The notes beneath the pieces are model-generated. The model searched no databases, was not told the DNA's origin, and was given only the letters and a program-made list of their open reading frames with translations. Shown here piece by piece: positions 1-11,658 of a DNA stretch of 64,000 nucleotides. Every line of letters starts with the position of its first letter. Within the stretch, counting starts at the first letter, position 1. The stretch is taken from assembly GCF_004341375.1 (NCBI RefSeq), contig NZ_SLXO01000009.1, forward strand, positions 123,888-187,887, in the 5' to 3' direction. The position numbers and the translations under genes were made by a program. Origin of the DNA: Rhodothalassium salexigens DSM 2132 (GTDB lineage: Bacteria > Pseudomonadota > Alphaproteobacteria > Sphingomonadales > Rhodothalassiaceae).

Positions 1-1641
1 CGGGTGGCGACCGAAAAGACCACCTTCGCCGACGCCTTCGCGATCGCCGACGAGGTGCTGCACTCGGGCGTGCGCGGCATCACCGACCTGATGGTCATGC
101 CCGGCCTGATCAATCTGGACTTCGCCGACGTCAAGACGGTGATGAGCGAGATGGGCAAGGCGATGATGGGCACCGGCGAGGCCGAGGGCGAAAACCGCGC
201 CGAGGAAGCCGCCGAGGCCGCGGTCTCCAACCCGCTGCTCGACGAGGTGTCGCTGCGCGGCGCCCGCGGCGTGCTGGTCAACATCACCGGCGGGCTCGAC
301 CTGACGCTGTTCGAGGTCGACCAGGCCGCCAACCAGATCCGCGACCTGGTGGACTCGGAAGCCAACATCATCGTCGGCTCGGCGTTCAATGAATCGCTCA
401 ACGGCCAGATGCGCGTCTCGGTGGTCGCCACCGGCATCGACGCCGAGGCCCAGGAACAGGCGCAACCGTCCAATAACGGTGAAGGCGCCAGCGTGGTCAG
501 CCTGCACCGCACGCCCGGCGGCTGGGCCACCGGCCCCGGTGCGCGCCCCGGTGCCCGGCCTGCGGCCACCGCCACGCCGCGCCCGGCAGCGCCGGCCGAG
601 CCCGAACGCCCCGGCGCGCCGGCCCATAACAATCTGAGCGCCCGCCCCGAGCGCGGCTTCGGCCCGGCCCGCCGGGCGGCGGAAACCGGCGCAGCGGCGG
701 CCAGCCTGGCGCGCAGCCTGGACTATGGCGTCGCCGAACCCGCCGCCTCGACCCAGCCTCAGGCCGCGCCCAACCAGAGCGAGCCCGCCCAAGCCCAGAC
801 CGCCCCATCGCAGACCGAGCGGGCGCAAATGGACCAGGGCGAGCCCACCCGCACCGCGCGCACCCAAGCCGAGCACCCGGCCGCGCCCAAGGCCGAGCCG
901 GTTCAGCGCCAGGCCCGCTCCTACGCCCAGCCGCCGCTGGACGGCGAGCCCAGCGCCGCCGAAGCGCCGGCGCCGCGGCCCAGCGCGCCGAGCGCGGACA
1001 CGGCCGCCCCGACCATGCCGCGCCGCGAGGCCGAGGCGCACCCGGTCGACGCGCCCAAAGGGCCCCGGGACGGGCACCGCGACGACCAGCCCCTGACCCT
1101 CGACGATCTGGCCGACGACGGCGACTTCGACGAGGACGAGGACGCGCTGAGCGACGAGGAAGAGGCCGAACTGCTGCCGAGCATGGAAGCGCCGCTGTCC
1201 CACGACCGGGACGATGTGTTCATCCCCGGCCCGACCCGGCGGCCCAAGCCCAAGGCGGCACCGGACGCCCCGGCGGCCTCGACCGCCCCGATGACCCCGG
1301 CGGCGCCGACCGCTGCTGACGCGCCGCGCACCGCCGGCTATGGCGAGCGCCCGGCACCGCGTCCGCGCCAGCCCGAAGCCGCTGAGCGCCCGGCCGAACC
1401 GGCGCCGCGCCGCGAAGGCAAGGGAATGCCGCTGTTCCAGAAACTGTCGCGCGGCTTCGGCGGCGGCCGCAACAACCAGGCCCGCGAGGACGCCCAGCGC
1501 AAGCAACGCGGCGGCCAGCAAAACGACCGCATGCCGCGTATGCTGCACGGCGTGACCGCCGAGGACCGCGCCGCCCCGGAACCCGAGATGGACGAGCAAT
1601 TCGAAATCCCGGCGTTCCTGAAGCGCCAGACCAACCAATAA
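1..1641 (+). CDS. ftsZ: Cell division protein FtsZ, 3' part (5' end outside window)
   Basis: This is the C-terminal part of the tubulin-like GTPase that forms the cytokinetic Z ring. The reading frame is open from base 1, so the N-terminal GTP-binding half, including the GGGTGTG loop, lies outside the window. The T7 catalytic loop is visible as [11 protein letters not shown], followed by the rest of the activation domain to about residue 146 of the visible part. A very long Pro/Ala/Glu-rich, probably disordered linker of about 380 residues follows. The protein ends with the conserved C-terminal peptide [16 protein letters not shown], which in other bacteria binds FtsA and other membrane tethers. 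The linker is much longer than in most FtsZ proteins. A strong hairpin follows the stop. The identity is secure; only the missing start is uncertain. Confidence 0.97.
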   Translation, partial: RVATEKTTFADAFAIADEVLHSGVRGITDLMVMPGLINLDFADVKTVMSEMGKAMMGTGEAEGENRAEEAAEAAVSNPLLDEVSLRGARGVLVNITGGLDLTLFEVDQAANQIRDLVDSEANIIVGSAFNESLNGQMRVSVVATGIDAEAQEQAQPSNNGEGASVVSLHRTPGGWATGPGARPGARPAATATPRPAAPAEPERPGAPAHNNLSARPERGFGPARRAAETGAAAASLARSLDYGVAEPAASTQPQAAPNQSEPAQAQTAPSQTERAQMDQGEPTRTARTQAEHPAAPKAEPVQRQARSYAQPPLDGEPSAAEAPAPRPSAPSADTAAPTMPRREAEAHPVDAPKGPRDGHRDDQPLTLDDLADDGDFDEDEDALSDEEEAELLPSMEAPLSHDRDDVFIPGPTRRPKPKAAPDAPAASTAPMTPAAPTAADAPRTAGYGERPAPRPRQPEAAERPAEPAPRREGKGMPLFQKLSRGFGGGRNNQAREDAQRKQRGGQQNDRMPRMLHGVTAEDRAAPEPEMDEQFEIPAFLKRQTNQ

Positions 1642-1664
1642 GGCGCTGTAAGCGACAAAAGCAC

Positions 1665-1693
1665 ACGGCCGCCGGGCTGACCCCGGCGGCCGT
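1665..1693 (+). terminator. Terminator after ftsZ
   Basis: A perfect 12-bp stem (ACGGCCGCCGGG at 1665-1676 and its complement at 1682-1693) with a 5-base loop begins 23 bases after the ftsZ stop and is followed by a short T-rich stretch. It also lies just beyond the stop of the convergent XRE gene. Confidence 0.75.
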
Positions 1694-1752
1694 TCTTATG
1701 TCCAGAGGGTTTTGCCGGCCAAGGCCCGACGCCCGGCGCGCCGGGCGGGCGT

Positions 1753-2253
1753 TTACCCCCCGGTCTGATCCCCTTGGTCGTCGGTCTGGTCCGCTTGGTC
1801 GGTATGGCCCCGCTGCTCGGGGGGCCAGGTCTGCGACAGGGCGCGGATCAATTGGGTCAGGTTTTCGCGCACCCGGTCGTTCGCGACCGCATCGCAGGCG
1901 CGCGCCAGGGCCAGGGCATCGCGCGACACCGGCGGGGCCGGCGGTTCGGCCGCGCCGACGAAATAGTCGAAGAAATAGTCGGGCGTCACGTCGAGGGCGC
2001 GGGCGATCGCATACAGTTTGCCCGCACTGACCCTGTTGTTCCCGGTTTCATATTTCTGGACCTGCTGATATGAGATGGCCAGGGCAGCGGACAGGTCTTG
2101 TTGGGTCAACCCCAATTCCAACCGGCGTTCGCGGATGCGCGAGCCCACATGCGCATCCATCTGACGCGCCAGGGCGGCCGCCTGTTCGGCACGACGGCGC
2201 AAATGAGCGGTGTCGGCGGTGCCAGGGGAAGGCGGTATGGTCGGGTCGGACAT
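1753..2253 (-). CDS. XRE-family helix-turn-helix regulator
   Basis: This is a 166-residue DNA-binding protein. A Cro/C1-type HTH spans about residues 36-96 (RIRERRLELGLTQQDLSAAL, then SYQQVQKYETGNNRVSAGKL), ending in a PDYFFDYF segment like that of many alphaproteobacterial XRE regulators. The C-terminal 70 residues are charged and unrecognised. The ATG at 2253 was chosen because the HTH then sits at normal distance from the N-terminus and an AAGGCG stretch precedes it; an in-frame upstream extension to 2385 has no support. It diverges from bamD, with about 145 bp between them that must hold both promoters. Its targets cannot be inferred from sequence. Confidence 0.85.
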   Translation of the reverse strand: MSDPTIPPSPGTADTAHLRRRAEQAAALARQMDAHVGSRIRERRLELGLTQQDLSAALAISYQQVQKYETGNNRVSAGKLYAIARALDVTPDYFFDYFVGAAEPPAPPVSRDALALARACDAVANDRVRENLTQLIRALSQTWPPEQRGHTDQADQTDDQGDQTGG

Positions 2254-2399
2254 GGTCTTGTTCGCCTTTTCGGGCGTCCCTTCGGGTCTGCTGCCCCCTG
2301 GACCGGTTCGGCCAGCGGTTCTAGAGGCCGTCCGGAACGCCCCGAAAGCAACCGCATTGCGATAGCGATTCAGAGTATATGACAACCAGAGGTAAGAAA

Positions 2400-3305
2400 A
2401 TGGGTTTTTTCCCGATTGACGTTGTTCGCGGCATACGGGTTTTTATTGCCCGGCAGGATCGCGCATTGCGTTTCTTACCGGAACGCCCTTTAAATGGGGC
2501 TTGGTTGGCGCCGGGCAAGGGCCTGCGCACCGTAGCGCTGATCGTCGCCACCGGGGGCGTGGCCGCCTGCGGCGGCAGCGAAAAGGATGTCTATATCTCC
2601 GCCGATGTGAACACGCTTTACAATGTGGGCATGGATCACCTGGAGCAGCGCCAATGGACCCAGGCGGTGCGCTTCTTCAACGAGGTCGAGCGCCAGCACC
2701 CCTATTCCGCCTGGGCGCGCCGGGCACAATTGATGGGCGCCTATGCCCATTACAAGAAGAACGATTTCGACGAGGCGATCCTGGCCAGCCAGCGCTATCT
2801 GTCGCTGCACCCGGGCAGCGAGCAGGCGCCCTATGCCTATTATCTGATCGGGCTCAGCTACTACGAACAGATCGTCGATGTGGGCCGCGACCAGCGGGTC
2901 ACCGAACAGGCCCGCGATGCCCTCTATGAGGTGATGCAGCGCTACCCCGACAGCGAATACGCCAAGGATGCGCGCGCCAAATACGCCCTCACCCTCGACC
3001 AGTTGGCCGGCAAGGAGATGACCGTCGGGCGCTTCTATCAGAACCAGGAACGCCTGATCGCCGCGCTCGGCCGGTTCAAGACCGTGGTCGAACGCTACCC
3101 CAACACCAACCATGTGGCCGAAGCCCTGCACCGGATGGTGGAGATCTATTGGGCGCTCGGCGTCACCGAGGAAGCCCAGGCCTATGCCGCCGTGCTCGGC
3201 CACAATTTCCCGGACAGCAAGTGGTACCGCTATGCCTATGACGTGGTGAAGGACGACTACACCGCGCCCAGCGAAGGCGGCGGCTTCTTTTCCTGGCTGT
3301 TTTGA
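2400..3305 (+). CDS. bamD: Outer membrane assembly lipoprotein BamD (ComL family)
   Basis: BamD is the essential TPR lipoprotein of the BAM complex, which folds beta-barrel proteins into the outer membrane. A lipobox (GGVAAC) is visible, with the lipidated Cys near residue 57 from this start. Tetratricopeptide helices follow (for example NVGMDHLEQRQWTQAVRFFN and YAYYLIGLSYYEQ), and length and order fit the family. The ATG at 2400 has AGAGG 8 bases upstream but makes an unusually long n-region before the signal. An in-frame TTG at 2505 would give a conventional 21-residue lipoprotein signal and is a real alternative; ATG 2379 is also in frame. recN follows in the usual bamD-recN order. Confidence 0.93.
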   Translation: MGFFPIDVVRGIRVFIARQDRALRFLPERPLNGAWLAPGKGLRTVALIVATGGVAACGGSEKDVYISADVNTLYNVGMDHLEQRQWTQAVRFFNEVERQHPYSAWARRAQLMGAYAHYKKNDFDEAILASQRYLSLHPGSEQAPYAYYLIGLSYYEQIVDVGRDQRVTEQARDALYEVMQRYPDSEYAKDARAKYALTLDQLAGKEMTVGRFYQNQERLIAALGRFKTVVERYPNTNHVAEALHRMVEIYWALGVTEEAQAYAAVLGHNFPDSKWYRYAYDVVKDDYTAPSEGGGFFSWLF

Positions 3306-3347
3306 TGGCCCGACGGGTCGGTCGGGCGAACGGGAGGGCGCAAGGCC

Positions 3348-5012
3348 ATGCTGGTCGGCTTGTCGATCCATGACATCGTCCTGATCGACCGTCTGACGCT
3401 CGGCTTCGACCGCGGCTTGAGCGTGCTGACCGGCGAGACCGGGGCGGGCAAGTCGATCCTGCTCGACGCGCTGTCGCTGGCCTTGGGCGCGCGCGCCGAC
3501 AGCGCCCTGGTGCGCCGCGGTGCCAGCCGGGGCGTGGTCGCCGCCGAGTTCGAGCTGGCCGCCGACCATGCCGCCTTCGCGCTGCTCGCCGACACCGTGT
3601 CGGTCGAACCGGGCGAGCCGCTGGTGCTGCGCCGCACCGTGCAGGCCGACGGGCGCAGCCGCGCGCACATCAACGACCAGCCGGTGAGCGCCGGGCTGCT
3701 GCGCCAAGTGGGCGAGCGGCTGGTGGAAATCCACGGCCAGCACGACGAACGCGGCCTGCTCAACCCCAAGGGCCACCGCACCCTGCTCGACCTGTTCGCC
3801 GGCCACGGCGATCTGCTCGACCGGGTGGCGACGGCGCACCGCGACCGACGCGCCGCCGCCGACGCGGTGGCGGCGATCGAGGCCGAATTGGCCGCCGCGC
3901 GCGCCGACGAGGATTATCTGCGCCACGCGCTCGACGAGTTGGAGGCCCTGGCCCCCGAACCGGGCGAGGAGGCGCAACTGGCCCTGACCCGCACGACCTT
4001 GATGCAGGGCGAGCGGCTGGCCAGCGACCTGGCCGAGTATGCCGGCGAGTTGGAGGCCGACGGCGGCGTCGACGCCACCGTGCGCGGCCTGCTGCGGCGT
4101 ATGGAACGGCTCGACGAGGCGGCGCGCGCACGCCTCGATCCGGTCATGACCGCGCTCGACCGGGCGGCGATCGAGATGGGCGAGGCGATGGCCGCGCTCG
4201 ACAGCCTGCGCCACGATCTGGACCACGACCCCGCCGCCCTCGAACGCGCCGAGGAACGCCTGTTCGAGTTGCGCGCCATGGCCCGCAAGCACCAGGTCCA
4301 GCCCGACGACCTGGCCGCCCTCAAGGACCGGTTCGCCGAACGCCTGGCCGCCGTCGACCGGGGCGACGCCGACCTGACTGCCGCCCGCGCCGCCCTGGCC
4401 GATGCCGACCAGACGCTCGACCGCGCGGTCGGCGACCTGCGCCGGTCGCGCGCCGCCGCAGCCGACGCGCTGGCCACGGCGGTCAACGCCGAACTGCCCG
4501 ACCTCAAGCTCGACAAGGCGCGCTTCCGGGTCGCGCTGACACCGCTCGACCCCGCGCACTGGTCGGCCGACGGCGGCGACGGCGTCGCCTTCGAAGTGGC
4601 CACCAACCCCGGCGCCGACTTCGGCCCGTTGATCAAGATCGCCTCGGGCGGCGAACTCGCGCGCTTCATCCTGGCGCTCAAGGTGTCGCTGGCCCGCCAA
4701 AACACCGTCGCCACGCTGGTGTTCGACGAGGTCGATCGCGGCATCGGCGGCGCCACCGCCGACGCGGTGGGCGAGCGGCTGGCCCGGCTGGCGGCGGCCG
4801 CCCAGGTGCTGGTGGTCACCCACAGCCCGCAAGTGGCCGCCCGCGGGCGCCAGCACTGGCGGATCGCCAAGCGCACCGACGCCGACAGCACGGCGACCAC
4901 GGTCGAGGCGCTTGACGACCGGGCCCGGCGCGAAGAAATTGCGCGCATGCTGTCGGGCGCCGAGGTGACCGACGCGGCCCGCCAGGCCGCCGACAGCCTG
5001 ATGACCCGATAG
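3348..5012 (+). CDS. recN: DNA repair ATPase RecN
   Basis: RecN is an SMC-like ATPase of double-strand break repair by homologous recombination. The 554 residues show a Walker A motif GETGAGKS at 29-36, a central coiled-coil region rich in Ala, Glu and Arg, the ABC signature SGGELARF near 433 and Walker B LVFDEVDRGIGG near 457. The length matches the family. GGGAGG lies upstream of the ATG. It sits between bamD and ligA, a common alphaproteobacterial order, and is probably co-transcribed with bamD because only 42 bases separate them. No LexA box was looked for beyond visual reading. Confidence 0.96.
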   Translation: MLVGLSIHDIVLIDRLTLGFDRGLSVLTGETGAGKSILLDALSLALGARADSALVRRGASRGVVAAEFELAADHAAFALLADTVSVEPGEPLVLRRTVQADGRSRAHINDQPVSAGLLRQVGERLVEIHGQHDERGLLNPKGHRTLLDLFAGHGDLLDRVATAHRDRRAAADAVAAIEAELAAARADEDYLRHALDELEALAPEPGEEAQLALTRTTLMQGERLASDLAEYAGELEADGGVDATVRGLLRRMERLDEAARARLDPVMTALDRAAIEMGEAMAALDSLRHDLDHDPAALERAEERLFELRAMARKHQVQPDDLAALKDRFAERLAAVDRGDADLTAARAALADADQTLDRAVGDLRRSRAAAADALATAVNAELPDLKLDKARFRVALTPLDPAHWSADGGDGVAFEVATNPGADFGPLIKIASGGELARFILALKVSLARQNTVATLVFDEVDRGIGGATADAVGERLARLAAAAQVLVVTHSPQVAARGRQHWRIAKRTDADSTATTVEALDDRARREEIARMLSGAEVTDAARQAADSLMTR

Positions 5013-5055
5013 CCCCGTCCGCCCCGCCTGCCAGCCCTTGGGAGCCCCGCAGCCC

Positions 5056-7292
<2,237 letters not shown>

Positions 7293-7623
7293 GCCCGGGC
7301 GCCAGGCCCGACCGACTCGCGGTGTGGGCGGTCTCAAAAGGCGGGGTGTGGCCCACACCGGCCGCAGCGGCGCCGGGACCCGGGCGAACGCCCAAAACCC
7401 CCGATACTCGCCCCCGCTCACCCGGGATGAGACGTCAGGTCGCAGGCTTGCCAGGGGGGCAACGGCGCCAAAAAGCGCGCATTCGAACCATGCCTTAACC
7501 GCTTTCGCCGCCGGCCGGCGACCTGGGAACGCGGCCGACCCCAGGGCCAGCCTTGGGGGGCGCCACCGGCGGGCGTCGGAATCTTTTTTTCATGCTTAAA
7601 GAACAGGCCGAACCGTTAAAGCC
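7293..7623. other. Gene-free stretch after ligA
   Basis: No convincing gene was found here. Open frames on both strands are low-complexity products of GC-rich DNA. The right part becomes more AT-rich (a run of seven T near 7584) and probably begins the promoter region of the small gene at 7749. Confidence 0.5.
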
Positions 7624-7638
7624 ATGCATTCAATGCAT
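7624..7638. promoter_or_regulatory. 15-bp perfect palindrome upstream of the 54-aa gene
   Basis: ATGCATT-C-AATGCAT is a perfect inverted repeat about 110 bases before the small gene at 7749, in the only AT-rich stretch nearby. It has the form of a dimeric repressor or activator site; the binding protein is unknown. Confidence 0.4.
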
Positions 7639-7748
7639 AGCTGATACGCATAAACACCCTCTCCTTATGCGCGACCGACTTGCCTACGTGAGCGCTCGAA
7701 GGGTCGTAACGACATACCCGATGTCACGATAGCTGAGAGGACACCATC

Positions 7749-7913
7749 ATGACCAACGCCCCCCTGCGCGAGCGCCTGGCCGCCCTGACCGCAAACCGCG
7801 ACAGCGCCTTTTGGCAGCTCGTCGCCGCCCAAAACGCGCCGACCGCCGAGCTGATCGAGCTGCCGCCGCGCGAGGCGGCCGCCGACCGTATCGCGCTGCG
7901 CGAAGCCGCCTGA
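7749..7913 (+). CDS. Small 54-aa protein, unrecognised
   Basis: A 54-codon gene begins at ATG 7749, eight bases after a strong ribosome site (GAGAGG), and is followed directly by a strong bidirectional hairpin terminator. It therefore has its own upstream region, translation signal and terminator, which supports a real gene. The product starts MTNAPLRERLAALTANRDSA, is predicted largely helical, has one Trp and no Cys, and ends in an Ala/Arg/Glu-rich helix. It has no signal peptide or membrane segment. No family is recognised. It is convergent with valS. Confidence 0.6.
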   Translation: MTNAPLRERLAALTANRDSAFWQLVAAQNAPTAELIELPPREAAADRIALREAA

Positions 7914-7940
7914 CGATCGGGCTGCTGGCCCACGAAACAA

Positions 7941-7973
7941 ACCGCCCCGCCGGACCCACGCCGGCGGGGCGGT
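7941..7973. terminator. Bidirectional terminator between the small gene and valS
   Basis: A perfect 13-bp GC-rich stem (ACCGCCCCGCCGG at 7941-7953 and its complement at 7961-7973) with a 7-base loop is flanked by A-rich sequence on the left and TTTTGTTTT on the right. It can end transcription from both convergent genes. Confidence 0.88.
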
Positions 7974-7997
7974 TTTGTTTTCAGTCCCGCTGCCGGC

Positions 7998-10646
7998 TCA
8001 GGCGAGGCGCGCAAGCGCGGCGTCGATGCGCGCCACGGTGGCCTGTTCGTCGACCAGTTTGGCGCGCGCATCCTCCACCACCTCGGGCTTGGCCTTGGCG
8101 ATGAAGTTCTCGTTGGCCAGCCGACCTTGAAGGCTGCGGATTTCCTTTTCCGCCTTGTCGCGCGCCTTGGCGAGCCGGGCGCGTTCGGCGTCGAAGTCGA
8201 GCACGTCTTGCAGCAACAGCGCCACCGTGGCCTCGCCGACCACGATCTGCACCACCCCTTGGGTCGGCAGGCCCGCCACCGGCTCGACGCCGTCGAGACG
8301 CGCCAGGCGCAGCACCATCTCGCGGTTACGGTCCAGCCAGCCGGTGGTGGTGGCGTCGAGATCGGCGATCTGCGCCGGCACCCGCGCACCGGCCGGCACG
8401 TTCATCTCCGAGCGCGCCGAGCGGATCTCGCCGATCAGCTTGATGATCCAGGCCATTTCGTCGCGCGCCGCGGCGTCGATGGCCTGCGAGCCGACCGTGG
8501 GCCATTGGGCCGCGATCAGATCGCTGGCGCGGTCGTCCTTGAGCGCGTGCCACAGTTCCTCGGTGATGAACGGCATGAACGGGTGCAACAGCACCAGGAT
8601 CTGGTCGAGCGCCCAGCCGGCGACCGCCCGGGTCTCGGCGGCAAGCGCCGTGTCCACGTCGTCGCCCTGCAACAAGGGCTTGATGAACTCCACATACCAG
8701 TCGCAGAAGGTGTGCCAGGTGAAGTGATAGATCGCCGAGGCTGCGGCGTCGAAGCGGAACGCGTCGAGCGCCTCGGTCACCGCCGCCACGGTCGCCGCCA
8801 CTTCCGAGACGATCCAGCGGTTGACGGTCAGCGTGGCCGGCGGCGGTGCCACGGTATCCGACCCGCCGATGCCGTTCATCTGACAGAACCGGCTGGCGTT
8901 CCACAGCTTGGTGGAGAAGTTGCGATAGCCCTCGACCCGGCTTTCGGCCAGCTTGATGTCGCGGCCCTGGCTTTCCATGGCGGCCATGGTGAAGCGCAGC
9001 GCGTCGGCGCCGAAGCGTTCCACATAGTCCAGCGGGTCGACCACATTGCCCTTGGACTTGGACATTTTCTGCCCCTGGGCGTCGCGCACCAGCGAGGTCA
9101 CATAGACGGTCTTGAACGGCACCTCGTCCTGGAAATGCAGGCCCATCATCATCATCCGGGCGACCCAGAAGAAGATGATGTCGAAGCCGGTGACCAGCGT
9201 CGCGGTGGGATAGTATTTGGCCAGTTCGGGCGTCTCGTCGGGCCAGCCGAGGGTCGAGAACGGCCACAAGGCGGACGAGAACCAGGTGTCGAGCACGTCG
9301 TCGTCCTGGGTCAGCACCACGTCCGGGCCGAGCGCGGCGCGCGCCTTGGCATAGGCCTCGGCCTCGTCATGGCCCACGAACACCTGCCCGTCGGGCGCAT
9401 ACCAGGCCGGAATGCGGTGCCCCCACCACAACTGGCGCGAGATGCACCAGGGCTGGATGTTGCGCATCCATTCATAATAGGTCTTGGTCCAGTTCTCGGG
9501 CACGAACCGGGTGCGCCCCTCCTCGACCGCGCGGATGGCCGGTTGGGCGAGCGTCTCGGCGTCCACATACCACTGGTCGGTCAGCCACGGCTCGATCACC
9601 ACGCCCGACCGGTCGCCATAGGGCATCATGACCTTCTTGGCTTCCACCTGGACCAGCCGCCCCGCGGCCTCCATGTCCGCCACCACCGCCTTGCGCGCCG
9701 CATAGCGGTCGAGGCCGTGATAGGGCGTGCCGTCAAGGTCGATGCAGGCGTGCGCGTCGAGCACGTTGATCTGCGGCAGATCGTGGCGCTTGCCGACCTC
9801 GAAGTCGTTGAAGTCGTGCGCCGGGGTGATCTTGACCGCGCCCGAGCCCTGTTCGGGGTCGGCATGGGTGTCGGCGACGATCGGGATCAGCCGCCCGGTC
9901 AGCGGCAGGCGGATCATCTGGCCGATCAGATGCTGGTAGCGCTCGTCCTCGGGGTGAACCGCGACTGCGGTGTCGCCGAGCATGGTCTCGGGCCGGGTGG
10001 TGGCGACCACCAGATGCTGCGCGGGGTCGTCGGCCAGGGGATAGCGGAAGTGCCAGAAATGGCCGTCCACCTCCTTGTTTTCCACCTCCAGGTCGGAGAT
10101 CGCGGTTTGCAGCTTGGGGTCCCAGTTGACCAGCCGCTTGTCGCGATAGATCAGGCCCTGTTCGTAGAGGCGGACGAACACCCGGCGCACCGCGCGGCTC
10201 AGCCCGTCGTCCATGGTGAAGCGCGAGCGGTCCCAGTCGGCCGAGGCGCCGAGGCGCTTGAGCTGGCCTTCGATGGTGCCGCCCGACTGTTCCTTCCAGG
10301 TCCAGACCCGCTCGACGAAGGCGTCGCGCCCCATGTCGCGGCGCGAGCGGCCCTCGGCGTCCAGTTGGCGTTCGACCACCATCTGGGTGGCGATGCCGGC
10401 ATGGTCCATGCCCGGCTGCCACAGCACGTCCTTGCCGCGCAGCCGCTCGAACCGGATCAGGATGTCTTGCAGGGAGTTGTTGAGCGCGTGGCCCACATGC
10501 AGCGAGCCGGTCACATTGGGCGGCGGGATGACGATCACATAAGGGTCGGCATCGGGGCGCTGGCCGCAGCGGAACGCGCCGCTGGCCTCCCAGTGCCGGA
10601 ACCATTTCGTTTCAATCTCGCCGGGATCGTAGACTTTACTCAGCAT
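7998..10646 (-). CDS. valS: Valyl-tRNA synthetase
   Basis: This class I aminoacyl-tRNA synthetase charges tRNA-Val. The 882 residues contain the HIGH-type motif in [13 protein letters not shown] (about 41-53), the CP1 editing domain in the middle ([19 protein letters not shown]), the KMSKS motif ([12 protein letters not shown] near 526), the anticodon-binding domain and the C-terminal coiled coil typical of ValRS ([15 protein letters not shown]). Length and order are normal. It lies downstream of popZ on the same strand, about 250 bases away, an arrangement common in alphaproteobacteria. A strong terminator follows its stop. Confidence 0.97.
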   Translation of the reverse strand: MLSKVYDPGEIETKWFRHWEASGAFRCGQRPDADPYVIVIPPPNVTGSLHVGHALNNSLQDILIRFERLRGKDVLWQPGMDHAGIATQMVVERQLDAEGRSRRDMGRDAFVERVWTWKEQSGGTIEGQLKRLGASADWDRSRFTMDDGLSRAVRRVFVRLYEQGLIYRDKRLVNWDPKLQTAISDLEVENKEVDGHFWHFRYPLADDPAQHLVVATTRPETMLGDTAVAVHPEDERYQHLIGQMIRLPLTGRLIPIVADTHADPEQGSGAVKITPAHDFNDFEVGKRHDLPQINVLDAHACIDLDGTPYHGLDRYAARKAVVADMEAAGRLVQVEAKKVMMPYGDRSGVVIEPWLTDQWYVDAETLAQPAIRAVEEGRTRFVPENWTKTYYEWMRNIQPWCISRQLWWGHRIPAWYAPDGQVFVGHDEAEAYAKARAALGPDVVLTQDDDVLDTWFSSALWPFSTLGWPDETPELAKYYPTATLVTGFDIIFFWVARMMMMGLHFQDEVPFKTVYVTSLVRDAQGQKMSKSKGNVVDPLDYVERFGADALRFTMAAMESQGRDIKLAESRVEGYRNFSTKLWNASRFCQMNGIGGSDTVAPPPATLTVNRWIVSEVAATVAAVTEALDAFRFDAAASAIYHFTWHTFCDWYVEFIKPLLQGDDVDTALAAETRAVAGWALDQILVLLHPFMPFITEELWHALKDDRASDLIAAQWPTVGSQAIDAAARDEMAWIIKLIGEIRSARSEMNVPAGARVPAQIADLDATTTGWLDRNREMVLRLARLDGVEPVAGLPTQGVVQIVVGEATVALLLQDVLDFDAERARLAKARDKAEKEIRSLQGRLANENFIAKAKPEVVEDARAKLVDEQATVARIDAALARLA

Positions 10647-10898
10647 CGCGCCGATTGCATCCTGCTTTGACGGGGCCTGGAAACCCCTGGCGTCTAGCAG
10701 GTCTGGCGCGCACGGGGAAGCCCCGGGGCACGCGAAAGCCGGGACCGACGGGCGGCCGGCGGTCGAGAGCGGCCCAGATCAAAACGGATCGAGATCGATG
10801 CAGCCCGAGGAGGCCACAAGCCGCGGTCAACGGGAGACCAGCGGGACGGCCTGCGAAGGTCGCCCGGGGGGCGCGCGCGGACCGACGCCGGCGCTTGT

Positions 10899-11489
10899 TC
10901 AGCGGCGATTGCGGATGCGGCGCACCTCGCGTTCGACCACGTCCTCGACGATGGCCGGCAGGTTCTGGTCCAGCCATTCCTTGAGCATCGGCCGCAGCAT
11001 CGACCGCACCACCCCTTCGAGCGTGCCATCGCTTTGCGACGAATGGATGGGCATGTCGCCGGCCAGTTGGTCGAAGAAGGTATGTGCGCGCTCGGCGGTC
11101 GCCGAAGAGACCAGGGCGTCGTCGTCGACCGCTGCCGGGTCGGGCGCCGGTGGTTCGGGCGCTTGCGGTTCCGCGACCGGCGGTTCCGGAGCGGGCGCCG
11201 GTTCGGGCTCGGCGGTCATGTCCGGGGTCAGGTCGAACACGTCGGCGACGGGTTCAGGCTCTGGTTCAGGCTCTGGCGGCGGTGCGAAAACCTCCGGCTC
11301 GGGCTCCACGGCCGCCACCGGCTCCGGTTCCGGTTCTGGCGCCGGTTCTGGCGCCGGTTCTGGCGCCGGCTGCGGCGCAGCCGCCGGCGGCTCGGTCTTC
11401 TCAGACTCTTCATCTTCGGAAATGATCCGCCGAATGGAGGCGAGGATTTCCTCCATGGTCGGTTCTTTTTCTGTCTGAACGTCGTCCAT
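10899..11489 (-). CDS. popZ: Polar organizing protein PopZ (DUF2497 family)
   Basis: PopZ forms a polar protein matrix that anchors chromosome centromeres and cell-cycle regulators in alphaproteobacteria. The 196 residues show the conserved N-terminal helix EPTMEEILASIRRIIS, a Pro/Glu-rich disordered spacer (about 30-120) and the conserved C-terminal oligomerisation helices (LRPMLKEWLDQNLPAIVEDV near 165-185). The spacer is encoded by short tandem repeats, for example three copies of a 12-base unit near 11336-11371, and is unusually rich in PEP motifs. The neighbours tolC and valS match the usual context. The ATG at 11489 has AAAGGCG upstream. Confidence 0.9.
   Translation of the reverse strand: MDDVQTEKEPTMEEILASIRRIISEDEESEKTEPPAAAPQPAPEPAPEPAPEPEPEPVAAVEPEPEVFAPPPEPEPEPEPVADVFDLTPDMTAEPEPAPAPEPPVAEPQAPEPPAPDPAAVDDDALVSSATAERAHTFFDQLAGDMPIHSSQSDGTLEGVVRSMLRPMLKEWLDQNLPAIVEDVVEREVRRIRNRR
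11250..11371. repeat. Short tandem repeats in the popZ spacer
   Basis: Two copies of GGTTCAGGCTCT near 11250-11275 and about three copies of GCCGGTTCTGGC near 11336-11371 encode the Pro/Glu/Ala spacer of PopZ. All units are 12 bases, so copy-number change would keep the reading frame. Confidence 0.7.
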
Positions 11490-11658
11490 CCCGGCGCCTT
11501 TGGTGGCGAGTCCCGATCGCGTAAAGCGAACTCGCAGCGTTCCACTATTTTTTCACTAACCAACGTCCACGTTGGTGTCAATCGCCTGGGCAACGATCGT
11601 GAAGTCCGACCCGTAAAAATTGAATGAAGGGCCAGACTTCACTTGTCATTCTCTCGGG

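Noticed and set aside
8127..10670. An 847-codon open frame antisense to valS
   Set aside because: Same reason: valS is unmistakable on the other strand and the antisense product is Gly/Arg/His-rich with no motifs.
11250..11371. A CRISPR-like array in the popZ region
   Set aside because: The repeats are short 12-base tandem units without spacers and lie in a coding region; no cas genes or arrays were seen in the window.
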